Shown: one piece after another, positions 26,701-38,700 of the stretch
Layout of the letters: each line of letters opens with the position of its first letter
How positions within the stretch are numbered: the stretch's first letter is position 1
Origin: Schistocephalus solidus
Taxonomy: Eukaryota; Platyhelminthes; Cestoda; Diphyllobothriidea; Diphyllobothriidae
Assembly (NCBI GenBank): GCA_017591395.1
Contig: WEDG01001008.1
Coordinates: forward strand, 1 to 64,000
Direction: 5' to 3'
Length of the DNA: 64,000 bases
The notes under the pieces: model-generated
The model's input: the letters and a program-made list of their open reading frames with translations, nothing else
Database searches by the model: none
What the model was told of the DNA's origin: nothing
Position numbers and translations under genes: made by a program

Positions 26701-29700
26701 CTCCATGGTATGAAAACGGTTTCAAAAGAGTGTTCAGGAGGAGTACTTTCTTGTCATCGACCAGCTGAAAAGACGGCAATTATTCTGTGGAAAGTTGGCA
26801 GGAATTTTAGATAGTGCAGGTAGACGTATGCAAACATCATCTTCTAAAACAAACTCATTTTGGAGGCATTGTTCAAATTAATCGTGCAATTATGCGTAGA
26901 CTAGGGGTTACCCCCTGGATGTAAGGCAAGTAAGCGCAACGGACTTCAACGCGCTCTAAATACAGTGACTTTGTAAAAGTTCTACTCCAAAATCTAACCT
27001 AGTAGAACGTGTACAATAACAGCTGCATCACCTTCGTTGATGAACGCTCAGCGATCGTTAACGGAACTCACTTGTTCCGCTCTGTCTTGGGGCTCATTTT
27101 CGAGCCCCGTCAACAGCCACCCAGTGACTAGTAGTAGTAGAGGCAGATTAACAATGCCAACAAAGACAAGGGAGACTGGAATGCCTATTTCTGGCTAATT
27201 AACCGTCATCAGCCAGTCATACCTCAAGTAGTGCCCCACCTGAGGCTTGAACCCGCCACCTGTTGGTCTGAAGTCCAACGCTCTAACCATTAAGGCACGG
27301 GCTCGAGCCTATTGTTGCACTTCCACGATCACCTTTTAAAGACGAAACCGTAAGTGTGACAGTTAAATTATTCAGAATATCAAACTATGGCGAAGTGTTG
27401 CCAATCCAGCCAAGCACAGTGCATGGTGAATGGAAATACAAATTATCAAGGCTACTTGGCAAGCATACCGTTAAACGACCTTTGACCACGGTCAACGCGG
27501 ACCTTGTACAAGGCCAGCTTGCGTAATCTGATAGCGACCGCTTCTGCTGCTGCTAGCAAACGCTGACCCAGTAGTTTGAAGTTGTCTGGTTGGACCTGTT
27601 AAACCTCACGAAAAGCTTTGCTGGAATCCACTCGATGTCCGGAATCAAAATATGTTCGAGAATGGTGCTGCTTATGCTCCTAATTTCACCTTTTCCCAGC
27701 CGGCCTTGTCCCATATTTATAAACGGAAGTAACCGACACATTCGTCGGATTAAGTCCCAATTTTCAACTGTCATTATGAACGGGTCTTTGCTAGGATTGA
27801 CTGGAAATGGCTCAGGGCAGTTGGTCTAGACGTCTTTTTTAAAATATGAACAATAGACCTTATGAAACACTTTTTTAGTTGGCCGAGCTCCAAGCTCTTG
27901 AATCGTTTTCCCTCCACGCAGTTGCATATCTCACCTCTATTCGTGATCGAAGCAATTCCGTATAGACCATTCGAAGCATCTACTATTGGCATTGTGATCA
28001 AAAGATCTAATGTGACGCAAACATCAAAGCCGCTCACCGTTTGTTGGTCGTTTAGCCTATGTAAATACGCCAAAGCTTCATTATATGTGCGCAGTTTACC
28101 GCATAAACGAGTTCTCCTCGCTTAAGGACCAGGAATCACGTTTAAACCCCAACAAAAATGCCTCATGAAACAGCCTGCTATTGAGCATACAACGTACACG
28201 CGACGTCTGTTAAATGCCGTGTATACTTTCCCATCTACCCCAAACACGCTAGCCAACTGGGGGCATTATTTTAGGATTTACCTTTCTGCCCCTAGATGGA
28301 ATGCGAATTGGAGCGTTTCCATAAGCAAAATGCTGCACTCGAATTGACCATCGTGGAGATGAAACAGAAACGGAAGTCGGGAGACTTAGAGCTGCAGGCT
28401 GAGCGACAGGCCACGCGAGATGTAGAAGCTCTGGTGCGTCGTTTCAAGACCGACCTGTACAACTGTGCCGCCAAGATTCAGGATCCAAAAAGGCCTCAAG
28501 GAGAGTGTGATCGCCCTCTACAAGAAGCACATTCAAGACGATATGGTAAGCAGTTCATTACTTGAGTCCGCCACACTTCACTTACTATTGGCATTATATG
28601 TACCGTAATCCTCTTAGCCACCCAGACAAAGGATTCTGATAGGCAATGTCTCTTCGATCCTGTAATAACGTGAACAATTTCATGAAAACCAACCCAGGTA
28701 TTGCTTTAACACTAAAAAAGCACTACTTCCCACACTGCGGCACAATTAGTGCTTTGGGGTCTTTGCTCCAGAAAAAAAGTAGTATTTTATTGACATATAC
28801 TGCTTTTTTGCAAATACTGTTTAGTTACCAAAGATAACGCATTATAGAGGTCCACGCTACAACAAAGAACACAGACGTGCAACACTGAGTAATTACCTAA
28901 ACATCCCGCTGAACTCCAACTACAGGCAGCAGTTAAGGACCTAGCTACGTACTTAAAGATTTTCGGTGCGCTATGTCGCGACTACCAGGGACTCGGTTTT
29001 TCAGAGGGTTCATTAGTTTTGTCGCAAGTTTTTTTGGTAGTTCACCACTTTTCCAAAATGCGTTTACATCTTCCTCCACAAGCAGTGAAGGGCCCATCAA
29101 GTCCTTTCCCGAAAATTGAATTTGAAGTGTGGTTCTGATGTGAATAAGTAATCTCTTTACCAGCACATATATATCCACAGAGCGTATCGTGGATTAGACT
29201 TAACTAGACGTACCTACACCGAAGTGAAGCTCTGGAATGTTCTGGGAACAACAGAGGGTGGCGAGTGTCGGATTGTCAAATCGATGCAGACATTGGGTAG
29301 AGCGCACTTCGATAAAAAGAACGCCCCTCTATGAGCTTCAATGAGCAAATTCTTTGTTCCCGGCTAGGGATTACTACCGAAGTGCCATGTAACACAATCA
29401 AACCTAAGGCAAACCCGCACTTGTTGGACAGAAAACCGTTTAAAAGTGATTAACCTGCACCAGATCTCTTCAGTATTTTGCCCTCCCAAAAACTTTCTCA
29501 TCGGATATGGGCTATGGAACTGAGAGATAAAGTCAACTATAGGAATTTGCTAGTTTCGTCAGAATTGTGACATTACACCAAAATTTGTCTTCCTCCGCTT
29601 TCTAAGCAATAAAATTCTGACTCCCGTATGCTCTTCAATAATCTTTAGTTTCATCTTTCAGAGGGTCAGTGATAAGAGTTGCCTGGTGGGGACTTCATTT

Positions 29701-32700
29701 TTATAGTTATTTTACTTATCTGGTGTGCAGTTATTGCGTTTGGAGATAAATTATCTGCGTGGGGAAACGCCCCATATTCTCCAGTACGTTTAATTATCAT
29801 TTTAAGCTTTTGGAAGGGTCTGAGTTCTTAGTATACACAAGAGATACGTTATTTGGAATGCAGAGCCAAAGTCTACGCACTAAAAGCCTTCTTTTACAGA
29901 GTTATTAATTTTTTCCTTAACGTACTCGAAAATGCCAGAGTGCGCAAGGTGGGCAGATATATCTCCCAAAATTTCGGAAGTTAATGTCATCATGGTGGTT
30001 CAATCACAGATTGCAGATGTTAAGTTATATCTGATTCTCAGTTATCGCAGTTTTGTAAACTGCATGAAGCAACATGTGTGTTTTCTATAAAACCACTTAT
30101 CCTAATTTGAAAGTACTTTGAGTAAAAGCTAACCTCAACCCCTGTCCAAAGGAGGCTCATTGCGAACAACCCTTAACTCTTCTTATCCCTTGGTCAAGGA
30201 GAATAGGTAACTTAGGCGGAATCTGTCATATGGCTGCCCAAGACAGGACACAGAAACAGGAACGCATCCGCCCGGAATACAGGTGGTCCTGTACTAAACT
30301 CCACGAACTTTACATGTTCATGCGACCTAATGCTGATATTTGCCTCAACTAAAAACCTTAGCTGCAACCCTAATAACAATCCTAACCTTACCCATTCTCC
30401 TGCTATCTCTGGAATTAAGCGTATAGCCACTGTTCCCATATCCCGTCAGAGGGTCATAAAAACGGTCCCTATTGTTACCTCTGGATCTGACATAACGAGA
30501 CTTTAACAAAAAGGCAAAAAAGGCTTTAATGCGTGCCAAATTTCATTTATTCTCTCCGAAGCTGTTCCAGAAACCTCCCGAGGTGGGTTGAGAGACGAGA
30601 AATGACTTGAAAGGATTGCACAGAAAGCTCATGAGTCTCCAAAGAAGATGTTTACTAATTCGAGGAGAAGTTAGTAAGAAAGTTATTGAGCAGCATCACA
30701 AGAAATTCACACTATAAATTGTACTTGTTTTCGGAATATGGTTAAGAATAGTCAATCTGGTTAACGAGATATTATATGCAAGTTGACATCGTTTGACTCA
30801 AGCAAGTAATTTCTGCATCTGTCTTAAGTTGAATATTTAGCATTAAATTATGTTAGCCAGTTTCTCGGGATACGTTTGGACTAATTTCTGGCTGCATACA
30901 AAAATGGCGTCTTCTCAGAAACTTTGTCATTCTTGGTTCTAGGCGAAGGCTGGACCGATTCCCGTGCAAGGGCATTGTGCGACCGGAGGTTAGATGAGAC
31001 ATGCCTATTGCCTTTGTCTAGGAGTATGGCCTTGATGCTTCCACCTTTGCGCAATCGCAGCCGGTGGATGAAATCTTTTTGTTAGTCAGAGTTAGATCAG
31101 ATGATTGTTGCCGACCAAGACCAGAGAGACTGGAATGGCCATTTCTGGCTTATTAGCCATCGTCAGCAAGTCATACCCAGCCCCAGGCGGTGCACCACCC
31201 GAGGATCGCACAGGTGACCCGTTGATCAGAAGTCCAACGCTAGCGATCAGTGAGCGTTCATCAACGAAGGCAAGAGGTAGATCGATAGGATCGGGAGCAT
31301 AAGAACCTTTGATATCGCTCAGTCGATACTTTGATAGAAACAATTCCGCTCAACGAGGTGGCAGACATCAGACTCCATCACCGACGCTATGCTTTGAACA
31401 CAGGCGAATCTAGCATGCAAGCTCAAAATTGATATCTCTTAACCTATTTTAAAGGTTCCTGCTAGCGCATGACTGCCTTCGAAGATTGAAGTAGGCAACC
31501 CTGACGTCAGACAGTGGAGGGTCGTTTTGCTTTATTGGATAAGCAATATTTCCTGAATGGAGGGTACCGACTATGATGCGGAAGCGGAGATGAGGAAGAT
31601 TTATTCATAGTATGCAATCGTCGATAAACTGGAGACCTGACAGCAAAAGAATGGCATTTAAATGCCAGTTACCTAGAATGCTACTACGAATTAAGGGCAT
31701 TCAAATTAAAGGAGCAGAATTTTTAATACACCCTCCCCAAATCCCCACAAGGACGTTGAAATAGCAATGCATGCTTGTGACGAAATCGGTCCCGTGCTTA
31801 GTTCCAGGAAGGGTACAGACTCCCCTTTCCTAACCTGAACCACAACCCAACTCTTATCCTTACCTCTACGCTTAAATCCCTAACCCTCACCCAACCCCTA
31901 AGTTAACCCTAAAAATAACCCTTATTTCTCAGGAATTTAGCGCAAAGCCACCCGTATTATGGACATTTGCTGTTCTGCCGCGTGGAGTTGGGGGGGGGGG
32001 GGGGTTGGAGTATACAATTAATCCTACCAAATGCGTGTTTTCGATTCCAAAGATTTAAAATTACGTTGACAAACTAAGAGGATTTTGAGTCACTGCAATT
32101 CTTTTCAAGGTAACTTTTGCAAACAACCCTAGGCGCGGTATCTCAACGAACTATTTGACCTTCTGTCTTCGTTTTTTTGATTGTAAATTTCTAATGTCTG
32201 TGACTGCATGCGACAGCAAGTCGTGCTTTTCAAAGCACGACTTCGAATAAAACAGTAGACGGGCTCCTCAGTCGCTGCCATCCACTGGCGGTGGAAAGGA
32301 GAAGTTCGCCGATCGATAAACGTACGCACTAATGAACAGTATGAGCAGTCACAGCCAGTTTGTTATTGGATAATTTCTGCCAGAGCCGAACGGCAATACC
32401 TTCATTTTGATACTTTTTGTTGCCTAAGATGAGACAACTCTTCTTACAGCCTCCACACGTTATAGGGAAATAGGTTGGTGTCTCAATTATCAACGGAACC
32501 AACCAAGTCAACAATTATTTCCCAGGACTACTTGAACTTGATTGTGCTGTTTAAGAAGCTGAAAATACCTAGTCGATCTATAGGAGCCAGGGCTATCTTA
32601 AATTTTTCTTGCAATCTGGCCTCTCTCTTTCTTCCAATTAGGTACTCTCACTCCTGACTGTTTGTATTTCAGCGAGGACTGATCGATGGCCAAGTACGGT

Positions 32701-35700
32701 TGTTAATAAGTATTTTGTTGCTTGCTCCGTTCGTTAAATTTTCCAAGTTCAAAGGTTTGTTTCGACAGTCTGACTACTTTGTAATTTCACTTACAGTTAG
32801 GGATACCCCAGGGTTCCATATGTGTTAAGCAACTCAGAATATTTTGGCTTAACGTTGGCTTAAAGTCACTAACCGCCCATCGAAGTGATGAAGCAAAGTG
32901 AACTCCTCTGAGCTCCCAGTCTGGTCTACGTAAGTTGGCCTGAAAAATGAACATACCCCAGATCGTTTCACCACTACCATTCATCAAAGCATCCTTCGGT
33001 GTGTATTTGTGGATCAGACTGGGGTATTTATTCGTGGGAATTTTTACGTTCAGGTTTCCGCTGCCGCAACCGTGGATTTTATTTCGAGCACGTCTCATCG
33101 TAGAGCAGCTAACTGCAGGACTTTTATTTTAGAACTCCCACACTGCAGGTTGTTGACAACAGTTCGATCTATGTGGACGACGGTGATCCCAGTGTTCCCC
33201 GCAGCTTGACGGGCGCAGGGACGGTAACTTGTGCATAAAGTAGCTAATAGTAATAGTACGTTTGCGCAGTATCTTTTACAATCTCCGTTCCTTCGTCCAG
33301 CCGAGTCCGGTGTCAGGACAGGGTCAAAGAGACCAGAGCCGGGTTTCGGGCCCACCTGCGCGTGCCACACACGCCCGGTTCAAGCACAATTTAACCAGGA
33401 TTTCACTTAAAGAAAAAGGGGACGGTTCGGATCCAAAATGCATGGGGATGCCATAAGGACAACATTCAGAAGGAGTCAGGTTCCTTCCACCCCCTGTATA
33501 GCTGAATCTTACCAGTCTCCTTTGAAGTACTCTGGAGGTGGTATCTTGAGGACAAGATGGAGCCTTGTACTTGTTAGCTCTTTCAGCGTCTTGCGCTGTC
33601 CACTGGGTTTGAAGGGACTTTTGTTCGCCCCCATCACTGTCCCAAGCCTGAAGTTTAGCGGTGGGAAATTGGACAGGGACTTTTGTTTGTTCGTCTACTT
33701 TTACCCTGACTTTTCTATCTGCGAGCCACGGTCAGCATGTAGTTTATGTGATCCCAGCATTTGATGAGGGTATATTTTCTAGCCCCTGTCTCCACGAGGG
33801 AGTTAGCAGTATTGTTCCCAAAGAAGGTTTTTATAAATCCAAGAGAATTGCCGATCAACACTTTGGGTAGCGGGTTTAGGTATTTGAAGAGCAAACCGAG
33901 TTAATCTGAGCCGCATAAGGGAAGCTTATCGCCTTTTACAGAGACCTTTTTAAAAGTAGATAGGAGGGAGGAGGAGGAATGGGAAGGAAAAAGAGCAGAA
34001 ATATCAGGTGTATGGACCCACATCACCGGATATTTCATCTGGTTTAGCCTGCCGGTCGAGGTGGTTACCGGAATGTGGCCGCAAGGTTGGGGGGTGGGTT
34101 CCAACTGAGGTGTAGCCACCACCTGCACGAGGCAAAGGATGCGATGGCGAAAACGCTAACTGCACACCCCTACGTTCCACGTCGTAACCACTCACTTGCT
34201 CACAACTTCGCCTAGATAGTATGTACATAGTTTTCCTGGTGCACCGATGGCTGAAACAATATCCAAGAGTTCTGCGCAGAGTACATCCCATTAACTATTC
34301 ATAAGCAGGGTTTGACCGTAGTTGCGGTGGTTATGGCGCGCTCCTATATTGGAGTAGCATAAGTACATAAGTAAAGAATATTTTTAAAAATCAACTTCCA
34401 ATACTTGTAGAAACACAGATGCAGTGCATAAAACGAACCCCATATAATTTGATTACTGTGACTGAGTGAAACGTTTCATTTTTGACTTGGGTACTTGAAT
34501 GAACTACGTATTCCAGTATAAAAAGGTTTGTAAAAATGAAACTTCGAAAATTCTGGACCGACTACTTTTTGCTGCTCAATATATGCAAGTTTATCAACGT
34601 TTTCTATGACGTATACAGCGTTTTTTGTAAGTGCGAAATGCTTTTATAAGCATCGGGTGTCTCTGCTTAGAAAAATATATGCTTCAATTTACTTTGGGGA
34701 AACTGTAATATTTCCTTCCGTCTGATGTCAATCCTGAAGTTGTCACAATTTCCTACACACTAAACATAGTCAATTAAAATCTCGCGCATCTGTTCAAGGA
34801 ACCATGCACGTAGTTATCGGAACAATCAAATGAGTGTATAGAGTACATACTATTAAATTAGTGATTTTTTACGAATTTGTTTTATATAGATGTCGAGATA
34901 CTTTTTGTATTGATTAGTATAGCCGTGTTACTTGTGTAGTATTTTCTAAATAGAATCAGCCTTCCGTAGTCCAGACGCATCGTAGGGTTCGAAGGCATGA
35001 GCGTTACTGTAGTCTCTTCCGCTCCTAATTTGCGTCATTGATGGCTAAGATCCTGTATGCTGCTATTTTACGCAAGCCAACAATCTGCGTACATCGTTTT
35101 TAACCCTGATTAACTTCTGTAATTTATACACGGAGCTATCTATTCACTACATTGTGGTTTGCGATCCAGCCAGATGAATTGACTCTGTAAACCTTCTACC
35201 ATCATCGACGAAGCTTGTTGAAAAGGTGACCTCATCCGGAAAAATCTGAGTTCTACTCTGTAATGATCTTGCCTCAAGCCTTTATGGTCGCCGTCCAATA
35301 ACTCGATCGAATCCTCAAAGGAGAACTCAAACGCAAGGGCGGAGGAGTAGTACTCTCTAATATCCTATTACAGCGTATTTAAGGCAAAAAAGAACGTACG
35401 AGTGTTTACAAGGTTGAGTTGCAATCGGACCAATGCGATAGTTTCCCTGAGGGGCTAGCATCTCGACTGGCCGTCCGACGTAACCGAATGATTGAGTATG
35501 GCACTAATCCCTGTCGGCAACTTGCGCACGGCCTATGGGTGGATCGATAGTAGATTGTGGGAAGAGTCGTCAGGGTGTTGTGTGAGCGAATCTGTTAGGA
35601 AGGCTACTCCTACCACTTCCCCCTTTTGAGCTTAGTCGTACGATTTGAGCCGCGGGTTCACCTGAAACGGAACCGTTTGGGTTCTTTGACCCGATCGTCT

Positions 35701-38700
35701 GAGTGGTTGAGGGAATTTGTTCGACACTCGAACTGCGGTTACTGATCTTGCTTTTAGTAGATGGAATGTGTCCAGTAGTATTTCTAGTGATAGGTTTCTG
35801 GTTGGATGTGATGCGTCAGTACATTTGAACTGATTGGCGTGGTGCACTCAAATGTCTGATCCGACTGGTATCTCGTAGACCGCACTTTCGATGAACACGT
35901 CCATGCGTCCACTTTTCCTGATTGTTCCTGTAATCCTTTGCCACACTGTCTCACCCGGATGGAATAGTCTTTTCGTTTTTCCATGGCGTCGGTTGAGCTG
36001 CTTGTCCATCGGCGCCGGATGGACTGCTCCATCACAAACACTTACAGGTGACAGCGAACGAATTACGTCGAACGGCGTGCGAAGCTTTCTCTACATCAAA
36101 ATTTCTGCAGGAGAGACACCGTGTGGAGCATTCGGGTTTGGGATTACCCGATAGCTCAACAGAAATGTTTCAAGAACCTCTTCCGATGTCCCCTTCTATT
36201 TTGACTTCTGGAGAGCTCGCTTGAACGTGTCGACGAACAGTTCAACCTGTCCTTTGGACTGAGAGTGCTATGGTGGCCAACGCAAGTGGTTAATGCCCGA
36301 CTGCTTGCAGAATCGGGTGAAGGCGGTTGATATGAATTGCCCTCCATTATCTCTCACCAACGTTTCAGAACAACCAAATCTGCTGAACAGTCGCCGAAGA
36401 ATGCTCATTGTGGCTCCAGCTGTCGTGCGTTCCATGTGAAATACTTCCAGCCATTTGCTGTATGCGTTGACGGCGATAAGGAATTTCTGGCCATTGAACA
36501 GTACAGCGTATTCGATATGGACCCTGGGCCATGGGGCTTGTGGGACAGGCCATGCTTTGAGTATAGTCTTCGTTGGCGCCTTGGAGTCAAAGGTGCATTG
36601 GGTGCACGAGTGGGCCCGCTGTCCCAATTGTTGGCCAATGTTAGGCCAGTACATGTAACTGCGAGCGAGAGCCTTCATGCGGCTGATGCCCCGATGTCCC
36701 GTGTAAACCTGCCTCAGGACCCTTGATTGCAGTTTCTGTTGAACCAAGGTCATAGAACAGGATACAGTCATTAACAGTGAACAGAGACTTTCGTCTTTGG
36801 TAGAACTGCTGCAGTTCTCTGGAAAGTTTTGTGGACCACTGAGTGTGATAGTACTTAATGACTGGTCTCAGCAGTGGTTCCTGTTGGGTTGCGTTTCGGG
36901 CTTCTTCAAAAGTAACAGGAAGTGCGCGAATGGAATCCATAAACAGACTGGCAATCTCTGACCCAACGGAGACGGACAGGATGACTGTGTCCTCAGGTTC
37001 TTTAGTACGCGAATTGATTAAGCGCAAGAGTGCTTCTGCCTGTCCAGCTATCGAAGTCGTAGTCAAGCAGCATGGTCGCCCAGTGCTGAAGAAGGTTTGC
37101 CGAGTCCATAGAAATGCCTTTTCTCGAGCCGAAAGTTGCAAGAAGAGGCATATGTTCTGTAAGAAGGGTGAAATGACAGCCATAAAGCGTCTTGTGCAAC
37201 TTCTTCATGGCGAGGATAATGGCCAAGGCCTCCTTCTCGATCTGTCTGTAGTTGCGTTCGGCAGATGTTAGCGACCTTGCTGCATGACAAATAGCCTTTT
37301 CTGCGCTGTCGGGGGAGACGTGCTAACTTACGGTGCCGATTCCATAGTTGAAGGCGTCCGCTGCACGACAATCTTCAGATCGGGGTTAACTGTGTGAGCA
37401 GCAAATCAGAGCTCAACATTGTTTTAACTTCGTCAAAGGCCTGTTGACATTCTTGCAACCAGATCCATTTGACATCTTTCTTGAGTTTTTCATTCATCGG
37501 ATAACGAAGGCGGTCATATCCGGAAGATTTTGGCTGTAGTTACCCATGAGACCCAAGAAAGAGCGTGAGGAATTCATATCTTTTGGTGGTAGCATCTGCT
37601 TGATGGCATCAATGTTATCCGGATCTGGGTGACGACCGTCTTGGTCGATTACGAAACCGAGGTATTTCACAGAAGGCATGAAAAAAATGGTACTTGTCCA
37701 GACGCAGGCGAAAGCCGTAGTCCTAAATCCGATCGAGTACATTCTCCAGGCGTTGCAAACAATTCACCTGGATTTGAGCCATTGACAATTATATCGTCCA
37801 GCTAGGCAGCGTCTCCTTCATTGCCCGTCAGCATTGTGTCCACGGTTTGCTGGAAGATGGCGGGAGTGGGCTTGACACCAAATGGCAAGCGGGTGAACTG
37901 GAACAAGCCACAATGAGTTTTAATAGTCAGAAGTTCCCGGGATTCTTCGGCTACCTCGAGTTTGGAGGTATGCATCAGATAGATCAAGATTTGGCGTAAA
38001 AATTTTCACCATTTAGCTTAGCAAAAGATCTTCCGGCACAGGTAGGGAAACTGATGTTTGTCTAGGGCGGCATTGAGACCGGTAGAGAAATCAGCACAGA
38101 TTCGAACTTTGCCGGTAGCCTTCTTGACGGCCACAATAGGCGCGGCCCATGCGGAGTAATTAACTGGTTGAAGCAAACCAACTTGCGGATAATGCTTAAG
38201 TTCTTGGTCGACCACTGTAGGTGTGGCCTAAGTTACTGGTCGTTTATTTCGAGACACAGGTTTTGCATTCGGTCTAAGACGTAGAATGACCTTCATCCTG
38301 GTGCAGCAACCAAGACCATTTTGGAAAACTGAGGCAAATTTCTCCTGTAGATTAGACATCAACTTTGCAGCCAGCTGATTCGAAATGGCGGACTCAGCCA
38401 AGATAACTGCACACTATTGCAAACATGATCAAGTGGTAATTCCAGAAGACCGAGTTTCTCGATCCATTCAAGGTCAAGTATGTTAAGGTTCGGGCAGTTG
38501 GTGAGGTAGCATGTTCCATTGAATGCAATTCCATCAAAAGAAACGTCACATTCAAGCTCACTCGTGAGCCGGAGAATTCCTTCAGAAACATTTAACGCCT
38601 TCTTCTTTGAGGTGATCATTTAAGGCCGTCCAATCATGTTCCAAGTAGACTCGACGATAAGTGTAATGTCTGAGGCCGAATCAAGCTGGAGGCATACTGG

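Noticed and set aside
31860..31925. Interstitial telomere (TTAGGG)n
   Set aside because: Only scattered CCCTAA words with irregular spacing.
36337..36726. Plus-strand 129-codon frame at 36.4 kb
   Set aside because: Shadow of the Gypsy integrase on the minus strand.
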